Below the pieces are notes generated by a model, which saw only the letters and a list, made by a program, of their open reading frames with translations, had not been told where the DNA came from and ran no database searches. From the NCBI GenBank assembly GCA_949893755.1, contig CATLCV010000037.1, forward strand, positions 1 to 32,574: DNA of 32,574 nt, read 5' to 3'. This DNA comes from an uncultured Lachnospiraceae bacterium. GTDB taxonomy: Bacteria > Bacillota > Clostridia > Lachnospirales > Lachnospiraceae. The translations under genes and the position numbers were made by a program. Positions 7,677-15,860 of this stretch are shown here, in pieces; the first letter of the stretch is position 1; every line of letters begins with the position of its first letter.

Positions 7677-8903
7677 TCATGGATAAAAAAATGTAATCTG
7701 AAACACACTCCCCTCCCCCGCACAGCTCTCCACAGACAGGCTTCCGCCCTGCCCTTCCACGATCGCCTTTGCCAGAGGAAGCCCCAGCCCCACGCCCTGT
7801 CTGCTGACGGATGCCCTGCTGCGGTAAAACTGCTTGAAAATATGATGGATGTCCTCCTGGGCAATGCCGCTCCCGTTATCCTCCACAATCAGCCGGAACA
7901 CCGCCGGAGAGCGTTTCCACGAGATTCGGATCATTCCGCCTGCTTCCGTGTGGTCCAGTGCGTTATTCACAAGGTTTCCGACTGCTTCCTTTGTCCATTC
8001 CAGGTCGCAGGACAGCATTTCCTCCGAATTCCCCCGGACCTCAATCTCCTTTCCCTCCTGCCTTGCCCGCTCCAGCAGATCGTCCGCGGCCTGGGAAACC
8101 AGCTCCGACACAAAGCATTGCCGCTTCTCAAACACAATATTTCCCGTGTCCAGGCGCGCCATTTTCAAAAGGGATTGGATGAGCTGCTCCATCCGCTCCA
8201 GGGACTGCATGGATTTCCGGGAAAATTTTTTTACCGCGTCTTCATTTTGCGGCTCCTCGGATATAATTTCCATATACATATTCAATGCCGCCAGGGGTGT
8301 TTTGAGCTGATGGGAAATGTTGGAGATCATGTCCTTTAAGAAGCTTTTTGCCCTGTGCTCCATCTCGCTCTTTGCCTGCAGCGACAGGGCGAGCTGCTCG
8401 ATGCTACCGAAAAGCTGATAGATAGTTCCGGTCTTCCCCGATGGTAAATGCGCCCCGAACCGGCCGTCCGCATACCCGGCGATCACCTTTTCCGCATGTT
8501 CATAAAAACGCTCTCTGCCTCGTAAGAAATGTGCCGCGCCCGCCAGGAGAACTGCCGCAAATAAGATTCCTGCCGAGAGCAGGATCAAACTCAAAGGGAT
8601 GGAAGTCTGTTCGGCAAGGAGCAGCAGGTAAGCCGGCGTATCCTCCGTGTGGCCGATCGTCCGCAGCAATTTTTCCCCGGCCTCCGTTACCTCCGTGTAA
8701 TTCCAGGCAGAGGCGATCAGCGCGGGCTCGATGTCCTGCTCCAAAAGATAGGATGCCGCCGCAAGCTCACGGTTTACGAGGATCCGCCGGATACTTCCTG
8801 CCTGGAAGATACCGCAGATACCGAGAAAGCAGATCTGCAGCGCGCAGATGCTTATCAAAAAAATATAAAACCTCCGGGTCTGTTTTTCATACATAAATTT
8901 CAA
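7677..8903 (-). CDS. Sensor histidine kinase (module 1)
   Basis: A membrane kinase of about 408 residues. It has an N-terminal helix (IFLISICALQICFLGICGIF), an external loop of about 65 residues, a second helix (LILLSAGILFAAVLLAGAAHFL), a linker, an H-box (SHQLKTPL, phospho-His about residue 198), an N-box (NLVNNALDHTE), and DNGSGI and GVGLGLPLAK ATP-binding motifs. I choose TTG 8903 because GGAGG lies seven bases upstream; ATG 8894 is an alternative, and the open frame extends further to 9014. Unlike classic BceS kinases it has a real external loop, so direct ligand sensing is possible. It presumably phosphorylates the regulator at 9798-10484, although an insert separates them. Confidence 0.88.
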   Translation of the reverse strand: MKFMYEKQTRRFYIFLISICALQICFLGICGIFQAGSIRRILVNRELAAASYLLEQDIEPALIASAWNYTEVTEAGEKLLRTIGHTEDTPAYLLLLAEQTSIPLSLILLSAGILFAAVLLAGAAHFLRGRERFYEHAEKVIAGYADGRFGAHLPSGKTGTIYQLFGSIEQLALSLQAKSEMEHRAKSFLKDMISNISHQLKTPLAALNMYMEIISEEPQNEDAVKKFSRKSMQSLERMEQLIQSLLKMARLDTGNIVFEKRQCFVSELVSQAADDLLERARQEGKEIEVRGNSEEMLSCDLEWTKEAVGNLVNNALDHTEAGGMIRISWKRSPAVFRLIVEDNGSGIAQEDIHHIFKQFYRSRASVSRQGVGLGLPLAKAIVEGQGGSLSVESCAGEGSVFQITFFYP

Positions 8904-8997
8904 AACATTTCCTCCTTCGAGCCCATGATAGCCATTCGTCCGTTTCACAAGGGATACACCGTTCGGAGTGAATGGGAAGATACTGGAGTTTGGTATG

Positions 8998-9021
8998 TAC
9001 AAATAGCCGTACAAATAGCCG
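8998..9021. repeat. Tandem duplication of TACAAATAGCCG
   Basis: Two exact 12-base copies lie head to tail upstream of the kinase gene. They include one of the two ATAGCCGTA copies (9003-9011; the other is 9743-9751) that bracket the AT-rich insert between kinase and regulator. Confidence 0.6.
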
Positions 9022-9044
9022 ATAATGATAGTGAAAATTTTCTA

Positions 9045-9073
9045 TTGACAATAAACGTAATTCCATTTATTAT
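9045..9073 (+). promoter_or_regulatory. Strong orphan sigma-A-type promoter facing right
   Basis: TTGACA (9045-9050), a 17-base spacer, then TATTAT (9068-9073) on the plus strand. No plus-strand gene follows before 11885, so transcripts would run antisense to the interrupted gene at 9096-9635. A TAAAAGAA/TTCTTTTA hairpin lies just downstream, around 9078-9098. Confidence 0.45.
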
Positions 9074-9095
9074 TAGATAAAAGAAATGGGTTCTT

Positions 9096-9635
9096 TTACT
9101 GAGTAAGGTCATTTGACCGGAAAAGCTTGCTCGTTTCTTTTTTTATTTCCATAATATCATACAAATACATCCTTCCGTCTTTTGCATGCCGTATAAGCAT
9201 CAACACATGGAAAACATTATATCGATCAATTTCACCATTATCATCAAACACTGGCAGTGCAAATCTTGATTCATAACGATACCAGCCATATTTTGCATCC
9301 TTACTGTGTTTGTTTTTTCTGTTTTCCTCAAAATGCTTTCCCGTTGCGATCTCAATCATTTCAGGAAGTCCCTACGCCGCATTTGCTTTAGCCTTTGCGC
9401 TTGCCCCTTTTAAACGATGTGTATAATTAGAGTTTGCATATTCATCCGGCAAATCAGAGCCAATATAAATAACATCTTTTGTATCCGCAATTTCAAAGAA
9501 CTCATCAACATACTGCTTCAGATATTCCTCAACATCTTTCCAGTTTACATTTCTTTTCCCCTTGAAAATGATATCATTTATAAGAACAATCCTATTTTCA
9601 TTGAGATCCGTAATAATATTAACATTTCTATCCAT
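9096..9635 (-). pseudogene. Amber-interrupted mobile-element nuclease-like protein
   Basis: One reading frame of 179 codons split by a single in-frame TAG (9372-9374). The upstream part is 87 residues, starting at ATG 9635 with a good AGGAGG site; the downstream part reads GLPEMIEIATGKHFEENRK onward. The junction (RLKGASAKAKANAA, then GLPEMIEIATGKHF) and KYGWYRYESRFALPVFDDNG with HVLMLIRHAKDGRMYLYD recall C-terminal modules of large phage/ICE polyvalent proteins annotated as barnase/RelE-like nucleases. I rate that name as tentative. The segment is clearly richer in A+T than the flanking kinase and regulator genes, so it looks imported. Either it is a pseudogene, or the TAG is read through. 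Confidence 0.6.
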
Positions 9636-9797
9636 TTATCCTCCTGCCTTTGCAATAAATCCACCCAATAAGTATGTTATCTGATGGATGGAACTGAACA
9701 TAAAAGTACAATATTTATTATAGGTTATCTCATTGAAAAAGTATAGCCGTATTTCGGAAATTGGGTAAACAGAGACAGCGAGCCATACAGGCGGCGC

Positions 9798-10484
9798 CTA
9801 TTCCGTCCACTGATATCCGAATCCCCGGACTGTTTTCAGGTGCTCGGGCCGGGAAGGATTTTCTTCCAGCTTTTCCCGAAGACGGCGTACATAAACGGAC
9901 AATGTATTATCATCCACAAAATTACCGGCGCCGTCCCACAGCTTATCCAGGATCGTTCCCCGGGTGAGCACCCTCCCGCTGTTTTTCAGGAACAGACAGA
10001 GCAGACGGTATTCCGCCCCGGTAAATTCTATGGGCTCTCCGCGGAGAAATACCCTGCCTTCCGCAAGATTCACCGTCACCTCTCCGGACCGCAGGACTCC
10101 CTCTCCGGCGCTCTGCATGCTGCTGCGGCGCAAAAGCGCCCGGATACGGGAACACAGCTCCCCCAGCTTAAACGGCTTTGTGATATAATCATCCCCTCCG
10201 CAGTCCAGGCCACGGATGACACTGGTTTCCTCGTCGGATGCAGTGAGGAAGATAATAGGGACAGGATTGCCTGATTCCCGCAGCTTTTCGCACAAGGTAA
10301 AGCCGTTTCCGTCCGGCAGGGTCACATCAAAAAGAAGCAGATCGAAATCTGCATTTTCCGTAAGCAAGCTTTCGGCCTCCCGGATTGTTCCGGCGACCCG
10401 GAGGTCAAATCCATTTTTTTGTAAAGAATAGGTCAGGCCGTCGATCAGGCTGATATCATCTTCGAGGAGTAATAATTTCTGCAA
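9798..10484 (-). CDS. OmpR/PhoB-family response regulator (module 1)
   Basis: A 228-residue regulator. The receiver domain has the acidic pocket (LLEDD), phospho-acceptor Asp53 (LLFDVTLPDG), Thr81 and Lys103 (ITKPF). A C-terminal winged helix covers about residues 130-226 (EPIEFTGAEYRLLCLFLKN, then VDDNTLSVYVRRLREKL). The start is TTG 10484, eight bases after AAGGAGG. A CTTACA-N4-TGTAAG box sits 22 bases upstream of its TATAAT, so positive autoregulation is likely. It is the probable partner of the kinase at 7677-8903 and the controller of the ABC transporter genes. Confidence 0.91.
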   Translation of the reverse strand: MQKLLLLEDDISLIDGLTYSLQKNGFDLRVAGTIREAESLLTENADFDLLLFDVTLPDGNGFTLCEKLRESGNPVPIIFLTASDEETSVIRGLDCGGDDYITKPFKLGELCSRIRALLRRSSMQSAGEGVLRSGEVTVNLAEGRVFLRGEPIEFTGAEYRLLCLFLKNSGRVLTRGTILDKLWDGAGNFVDDNTLSVYVRRLREKLEENPSRPEHLKTVRGFGYQWTE

Positions 10485-10512
10485 ATAAAGCGCCTCCTTT
10501 TTTCATAGATAT

Positions 10513-10556
10513 ATTATACACGATTTTTGGAAAATAGTGGCTTACAAAAATGTAAG
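10513..10556 (-). promoter_or_regulatory. Promoter and regulator box of module 1 response regulator
   Basis: On the minus strand CTTACA-TTTT-TGTAAG (10541-10556) is followed 22 bases later by TATAAT (10513-10518). There is no good -35 at the 17-base position, as expected for an activator-dependent promoter. The box is the same as at 7568-7583, and the box-to--10 spacing differs by ten bases, one helical turn. Confidence 0.72.
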
Positions 10557-10641
10557 GTCGATTATCAGGTTTTTGTGGCAAGTAAAAACCGAAAAAATGT
10601 ATTGTAACCGTCTTTGTCACTTCGAATCATTCCTTATAAAA

Positions 10642-11712
10642 TTACTGATATTTTTTTCTATATTCCTTCGGAGTCATACCACATTTCTCTTTAAACAGCT
10701 TATAAAAATGCGTTCTATTCGTGAAGCCTAATTGCCTTGAAATAAAATCTATATTTTCATCCGTTGTTTTTAATAATGTTTTAGCCTTTTTAATGCAGAA
10801 AGTCATTCCATAATCAAAAAGACGTAATCCGGTATACTTTTTAACAATTCTGCCAAGATAATCACCAGTATAATTTAATGCCTGTTCAAGCTCTGCCCGA
10901 CTGATTCGTCCATTCGTATCCTCCAGTAAATGGCTGATGCGGCAAAATAACAGGAAATCTGCTTTTGAATCCAGCCTTATTTCTGTAGCGTGAAAACTAT
11001 TGATATTGGTTAATCGTTCAAACAGAGTACAGAGTAATGATTTGATCCTATATGTTGAACCATAATTTGGATAAAACATTTCATGCAGGATTTTGTCTGT
11101 TATCATATGTAGAAAAGGTATGCTTTTATCGTTATAACGATTTGGGAAAAAATCTAAATATACTTTTTGGTTCGGAGTATGAATATCATTATCAATAAAC
11201 AATTGGAGAATATTATTTTCTGCTAAATTATCATTTTGAAAAAAGGGCGCAATAGCCGGATGAAATAATTCTTGTAATAAATCAACTGAAAAATTAAGAA
11301 AAAGCAGTTGTGTTTCACCGATAAAATTTTCGCGATGCCGTAGATTTCTGTTTATAAAGCAGCATGTACCGGCAGGATAGCTATATTCTTTATTTTCAAT
11401 GTTTTGCGAAACTTCTCCCTTCAAAACGATCATCAATTCAAAAAAGTCATGCTGATGCAGCGGACGGTTTGTATAATAGTATCGGCTTTCAAAATAAGGA
11501 TTTGTAAAACTATAAGTTCCCGACTGAGATGAGATCAGAAAATTGTAGTAATCTTTATCAGTTGTACCGCTGCAATATTCCAAAGTGATCTGAAAAGGGA
11601 CGATCATCTGATAATACGCGCCAAATTCACTGTCTTCATTAAAAATCGACAGGGACGAATCTTGTTCCGACTCTATGTCAGGATGATGTGAGGATAAATG
11701 ATTTTTCTGCAT
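10642..11712 (-). CDS. AraC-family transcriptional regulator (divergent from symporter/GH2)
   Basis: About 356 residues. The N-terminal sugar-sensing cupin-like half contains RPLHQHDFFELMIVLKGEVSQ and YPAGTCCFINRNLRHRE. The C-terminal AraC double helix-turn-helix spans about residues 255-356, with NIDFISRQLGFTNRTHFYKL and FKEKCGMTPKEYRKKY. I choose ATG 11712 (MQKNHLSS), preceded by GGAAGG; the longer open frame to 11850 would run into the divergent promoter region. It lies back to back with the symporter and GH2 genes and probably controls them in response to the transported glycoside. Lower G+C than the neighbouring two-component genes is noticeable. Confidence 0.87.
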   Translation of the reverse strand: MQKNHLSSHHPDIESEQDSSLSIFNEDSEFGAYYQMIVPFQITLEYCSGTTDKDYYNFLISSQSGTYSFTNPYFESRYYYTNRPLHQHDFFELMIVLKGEVSQNIENKEYSYPAGTCCFINRNLRHRENFIGETQLLFLNFSVDLLQELFHPAIAPFFQNDNLAENNILQLFIDNDIHTPNQKVYLDFFPNRYNDKSIPFLHMITDKILHEMFYPNYGSTYRIKSLLCTLFERLTNINSFHATEIRLDSKADFLLFCRISHLLEDTNGRISRAELEQALNYTGDYLGRIVKKYTGLRLFDYGMTFCIKKAKTLLKTTDENIDFISRQLGFTNRTHFYKLFKEKCGMTPKEYRKKYQ

Positions 11713-11766
11713 GTCTAACCGCCTTCCGCCAATGCAATCCCATATATGATACAAAACAAAAGAGCA

Positions 11767-11778
11767 ATGTCGTTTTAT
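11767..11778. promoter_or_regulatory. Candidate AraC-type site ATGTCGTTTTAT in the divergent promoter region
   Basis: On the minus strand this reads ATAAAACGACAT, close to the AAAAnCGACAT-type elements of the sugar locus at 26876-26931 and 31778-31869. It lies 107 bases before the symporter start and 54 bases before the AraC start. A single short match, so weak alone. Confidence 0.4.
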
Positions 11779-11884
11779 GGTGTATCTTAATATGTTCAAA
11801 TGCAATAAAATAATATCAGTAGATATCGAAATTATAAACATTATGGCCAAAAATGTAAAGAGACAACATGAGGAGGAAATTCAT

Positions 11885-13255
11885 ATGAGTGAAAAAAAGT
11901 ATCTGAAATGGTATCAGAAATTTGCATTTGGTTTAGGCGATGTGGCTGGGGGCGGCGCCTTTGCTTTTTTATCCAGCTTTGTAATGATCTATCTGACGAA
12001 TACGGTAGGTCTAAATGCCGGTGTGATCGGTACATTAATGATGTTTTCCAGAGTGTTTGATGGTATTACGGATGTGTTCTTCGGTACGTTGATCGACCGG
12101 ACAAAAAGTAAAATGGGAAAGGCGAGGCCGTGGATGTTCTATGGACAGTTCGGCGTCTCGGCAACATTATTCCTTGTATTTGCCATACCAAATGTAAGCC
12201 AGACCATGCAGTATGCATATTTCTTTGTATTTTATACCGCACTGAATGCAGTGTTTTACACAGCAAATAATATTGCATATTCTTCATTAACGGCTTTGAT
12301 CACAAGGAATCCACAGGAACGGGTACAATGTGGTTCGATCCGCTTTATTTTATCTTCCATAACGTATACTGTAGTGGCGTCTGTAGCAATGGGAATGGTG
12401 GATTCTTTCGGCGGCGGCGCTGGCGGATGGAGAATGACGGCTTTATTTTTTGCGGTGTTTGCCCTTATTGTAAATTCCATCAGTGTATTTATGGTAAAGG
12501 AAGTTCCAGAAGAGGATGAGGTTATAGAAACAAAGGTAAAAGCTTCGGAACAGAAGAAAATAAGTCTTCTTCGATCAATTAAAATTTTGTTTACAAACAA
12601 ATACTACTTGCTGCTGCTTGCTTTTTATTTCTTGTTTTATGGAGCAAGCGGGCTTACCGGAGGGGTAGGCGCTTACTTCTGTACTTATTATTTAGAGGAT
12701 GTTTCTCTATTAGGACCATTAACAATGTGTATGTCGCTGCCAATGTCGATCGGACTTTTGCTGAATCCGTTTTTGGTAAAGAAGCTGGGAAGCATGCGGC
12801 GGGTGAATATGTGGGGATTTGTTGTTTATACAATATGCTCCATTTTGTTTATCCCGGCTACAATGGCCAGGAATCTTCCTATCATGATGGTACTTTTGTG
12901 TATTCGGACAATTGGAAATGCACCAATGATGGGAACAGTTAACGCATTGATCGCTGAGGTCAGTACACAGATTTATCATTATGAAGGAGAGCATCTGGAA
13001 GGTACAATGTATAGCTGTTCCTCTATTGGAAATAAGGTTGGAACCGGAATTGGCGGTGCTATTGCCGGATGGATTCTTGCTTTTAGCGGATTTGATGGTA
13101 TGGCTGCTATTCAGACAGCAAGTGCTGTGAATGTAATGTTTGGTATGTATGTGTTTACTCCGGTTATCACAGGCGCACTGATCGTTTTGGTAATATACTT
13201 GCTGAAAGTGGAAGATGAAAATAAAAAGTGGGAAGCAGAGCATACGAAAAAATAG
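11885..13255 (+). CDS. GPH-family sugar:cation symporter
   Basis: A 456-residue, 12-helix transporter of the glycoside-pentoside-hexuronide:cation symporter family within the MFS fold. Signatures are FGLGDVAGGGAF near the N-terminus, then the conserved FDGITDVFFGTLIDRT and KMGKARPW loop between helices 2 and 3. The start ATG 11885 follows GAGGAGG; an upstream ATG at 11777 lacks a good site. It probably imports a beta-galactoside or related glycoside for the GH2 enzyme encoded 26 bases downstream. The substrate cannot be read from the sequence. Confidence 0.9.
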   Translation: MSEKKYLKWYQKFAFGLGDVAGGGAFAFLSSFVMIYLTNTVGLNAGVIGTLMMFSRVFDGITDVFFGTLIDRTKSKMGKARPWMFYGQFGVSATLFLVFAIPNVSQTMQYAYFFVFYTALNAVFYTANNIAYSSLTALITRNPQERVQCGSIRFILSSITYTVVASVAMGMVDSFGGGAGGWRMTALFFAVFALIVNSISVFMVKEVPEEDEVIETKVKASEQKKISLLRSIKILFTNKYYLLLLAFYFLFYGASGLTGGVGAYFCTYYLEDVSLLGPLTMCMSLPMSIGLLLNPFLVKKLGSMRRVNMWGFVVYTICSILFIPATMARNLPIMMVLLCIRTIGNAPMMGTVNALIAEVSTQIYHYEGEHLEGTMYSCSSIGNKVGTGIGGAIAGWILAFSGFDGMAAIQTASAVNVMFGMYVFTPVITGALIVLVIYLLKVEDENKKWEAEHTKK

Positions 13256-13281
13256 ATTCCAAACAAGAGGAGGAGCAGAAA

Positions 13282-15756
13282 ATGCTAAGAAAGAATTTTA
13301 ATCGTGACTGGAGAATTATCAAAGGCAGTAATTCATCCATGTTATCCATGCTTATGGGCGGCGGAGATATGAGTACGATCCAATTGCCGCATGATGCTAT
13401 GATCCATGAGAAAGTGACGCCGGATACGAAGAATGGGTCGCAGACAGGCTTCTATCCGGGGGCGGAATATGTTTATCTGAAAAAGTTATATGTACCGAAA
13501 GAGTGGCTCGAAAAGACAGTGATCGTGGAATTTGAAGGTGTATACAGAACCGCGATGGTCTATGTGAATGGTCATTTTGCCAAGAAAAACCTGTGCGGAT
13601 ATTCTAATTTCTATGTAACATTAGATCCATTTCTCAGGTACGGTACGGAAAATGAGATCAAGGTGATTGCAGACAATGCGGCAGAGCTAAATAGCCGCTG
13701 GTATTCCGGAAGCGGTATTTACAGAGATGTAAAGCTTTTGACAGGAGAACGGATCCACATTCCGGCTGATGGCGTCAGAATTACTACGCTCAACGCGAAT
13801 GAAGAATATGCAACGGTAGAGATTCAAACAGAAATTAAAAACCTTCTAAGGACAAAGGAAAAAATAAAAGTAAAAACAATGTTCTTATATGAAGGAGAAA
13901 CTGCAGCAGAAGATATCCTGCCTGTTACCATGTTCCCGCAGGGAGAAGAAACTGTTCGGCAGAGTGTCTGTGTGATGAAACCGAAATTATGGGATTGCGA
14001 GCATCCTGATCTGTATGAGTGTAAGGTGCAGATTTTGTCCGGTGAAACTGTTTTAGACGAAGTAAGCGAGAAAACAGGTATTCGGATGTTTTCCTTAGAT
14101 GCTGAGCATGGACTTAAGATCAATGGAAAAGAAGTAAAATTGCGGGGAACATGCATTCATCACGACAATGGGATCATCGGAGCAGCAACTTTAGCGGCAG
14201 CAGAAGAACGGAGATGCCGTCAGATCAAAGAAGCCGGATTTAACAGCATAAGAAGCGCACATCATCCAATGAGTAAAGCGATGCTTTCAGCGTGTGATAA
14301 ATATGGTGTTTTAGTAATGGATGAGTTGTCAGATATGTGGACATACCATAAAAATCCACAGGATTTAGCATTAGACTTCGCAGATATTTGGTCTGATCTT
14401 GTTGAACGTATGGTGAAGAAAGATTACAATCATCCGTCAGTGTTAATGTATTCATCCGGAAATGAAATCCCGGAGTTAGGGTTAGACAGCGGTGCAAAAA
14501 TGAACAGGGATATCTGCAATAGGTTTCATGAGTTAGACCCTTCCAGATATACAACCACGGGAATCAATGGAATGATGGCCGTCAGCTTTAGCTGTGGTCT
14601 GGATAAAATCTTAAGCGATCTGATTGATGATTACAGAGTCGATGACTCAGCTGACAATGCAGGCGGCGGCGCAAATGCATTTAATAGTTATATGAGCATT
14701 ATGGAAGGAGAAGGCGCAGATAATTTTTCCAGACATCCGCTTTTAACAGAAGCTATAGAAGAAAGTGCATTAGCGGCTGATATTACCGGATTGAATTATC
14801 TGACAGCGCGCCATGTACTTGAAAAGGAGCTTCATCCCAATAAGACCGTGGTAGGAACAGAAACATATCCGGCAGATATTGTACGGTTATGGAAAATAGT
14901 GAAAGAAAATCCGCATATGCTCGGTGATTTCACCTGGACAGGATATGACTATCTGGGTGAAGCAGGATGTGGTATTTTCCATTATGACGGGAGCGCGAAT
15001 TTTTCAAGTATTTTCCCGGAACGCGCAGCGTATATCGGTGATATAAATTTGATCGGATATCGCCGCCCTGTCAGTTATCTCCGTGAGATTGTCTTTGGAC
15101 TTCGAAAAGATCCATATATTGCTGTTGAACGGGTAAATAAATATGGAATGGAATGCTCAAAGAGCGCATGGATGCTGAAAGATAATGTAGCAAGCTGGAC
15201 ATGGAATGGTTATGAGGGCAGACCGGCAATCGTAGATGTGTACTCAGATGCGGAAGAAGTAGAATTGTTTTTGAATGGGAATTCTATGGGACGCAGACCG
15301 GCAGGTGAAGGAAACGATTATACGGCAACATATGAGCTTACATATGAACCCGGGGAGCTTGCAGCGGTAAGCTATAAGAATGGCCATGAATCCGGACGTC
15401 AGGTATTATATACAGCGGATTCAGAAGTGGAGATGTTTATAGATGCGGATAAAACAGAATTGAAAGCAGACGGAGAAGACCTGGCATTTCTTACGGTAAA
15501 ATTGGTGGATAAAAAGGGAAAGGAAAACTTATGGGAAAGTAAAGAAATTCAGATTTCGCTTGAGGGCGCAGGAACAATCCAGGGATTTGGAAGTGCTGAT
15601 CCATCGACCACAGGAGGCTATGATGATTTAAAGTGGAATACATACGATGGTTATGTAATGGCTGTTGTCCGCTCTAATACGGAAGCGGGCGAGATCAGAG
15701 TCACATTTTCTGCAGATGGGCTTGAAGATAAATCAGTAGTTATTGTTTCACATTAG
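13282..15756 (+). CDS. Glycoside hydrolase family 2 (beta-galactosidase-like)
   Basis: An 824-residue cytoplasmic enzyme with no signal peptide. Domains in order: jelly-roll sugar-binding domain (about 1-160, with TGFYPGAEYVYLKKLYVP and RWYSGSGIYRDVKL), immunoglobulin-like domain (about 165-270), TIM barrel (about 275-590) and C-terminal beta domains (about 610-824). Catalytic residues are visible: the acid/base Glu of SSGNEIPE (about residue 395) and the probable nucleophile in GTETYP (about residue 527). The start ATG 13282 follows AGGAGGAG. It forms an operon with the symporter. Linkage specificity is uncertain; beta-galactosidase or a related exo-activity is likeliest. I do not see the NxK motif of beta-glucuronidases. 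Confidence 0.87.
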   Translation: MLRKNFNRDWRIIKGSNSSMLSMLMGGGDMSTIQLPHDAMIHEKVTPDTKNGSQTGFYPGAEYVYLKKLYVPKEWLEKTVIVEFEGVYRTAMVYVNGHFAKKNLCGYSNFYVTLDPFLRYGTENEIKVIADNAAELNSRWYSGSGIYRDVKLLTGERIHIPADGVRITTLNANEEYATVEIQTEIKNLLRTKEKIKVKTMFLYEGETAAEDILPVTMFPQGEETVRQSVCVMKPKLWDCEHPDLYECKVQILSGETVLDEVSEKTGIRMFSLDAEHGLKINGKEVKLRGTCIHHDNGIIGAATLAAAEERRCRQIKEAGFNSIRSAHHPMSKAMLSACDKYGVLVMDELSDMWTYHKNPQDLALDFADIWSDLVERMVKKDYNHPSVLMYSSGNEIPELGLDSGAKMNRDICNRFHELDPSRYTTTGINGMMAVSFSCGLDKILSDLIDDYRVDDSADNAGGGANAFNSYMSIMEGEGADNFSRHPLLTEAIEESALAADITGLNYLTARHVLEKELHPNKTVVGTETYPADIVRLWKIVKENPHMLGDFTWTGYDYLGEAGCGIFHYDGSANFSSIFPERAAYIGDINLIGYRRPVSYLREIVFGLRKDPYIAVERVNKYGMECSKSAWMLKDNVASWTWNGYEGRPAIVDVYSDAEEVELFLNGNSMGRRPAGEGNDYTATYELTYEPGELAAVSYKNGHESGRQVLYTADSEVEMFIDADKTELKADGEDLAFLTVKLVDKKGKENLWESKEIQISLEGAGTIQGFGSADPSTTGGYDDLKWNTYDGYVMAVVRSNTEAGEIRVTFSADGLEDKSVVIVSH

Positions 15757-15805
15757 TATCATTGTTAAGACTCACGATCCCAAAGAGCAGACCGCGGATG
15801 GCAAT

Positions 15806-15840
15806 ATGTAGATAAAAAATTGATTTTTCCATGTTATACT
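15806..15840 (+). promoter_or_regulatory. Promoter of module 2 response regulator with ATGTAGATAAAAA motif
   Basis: ATGTAGATAAAAA followed by ATTGATTTTT (15806-15828), then TATACT as -10 (15835-15840), exactly 29 bases from the motif start. A close copy with identical spacing lies at 17686-17720. There is no canonical -35 at 17 bases, so the motif is a likely activator site. The resulting leader would be short, about 14 bases. Confidence 0.55.
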
Positions 15841-15860
15841 GTTCCCTGGAGGTGTATCAC

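Noticed and set aside
7648..7678. GACTTTA/TAAAGTC inverted repeat at the kinase stop as a terminator.
   Set aside because: The stem is short and AT-rich with an 17-base loop and no clean U-run, so I cannot support it.
6283..8339. Several plus-strand open frames opposite the permease, ATPase and kinase.
   Set aside because: None shows a domain or ribosome site, and the minus-strand genes carry all expected motifs.
9096..9635. Two separate 87-residue genes between kinase and regulator.
   Set aside because: They are in the same frame, 12 bases apart, the second has no convincing ribosome site, and the sequence reads continuously across a TAG; treated as one interrupted gene.
15820..15840. TTGATT and TATACT as a -35/-10 pair before the module 2 regulator.
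   Set aside because: The spacer is only nine bases, too short for a sigma-A promoter; TATACT is kept as -10 with an activator motif instead.
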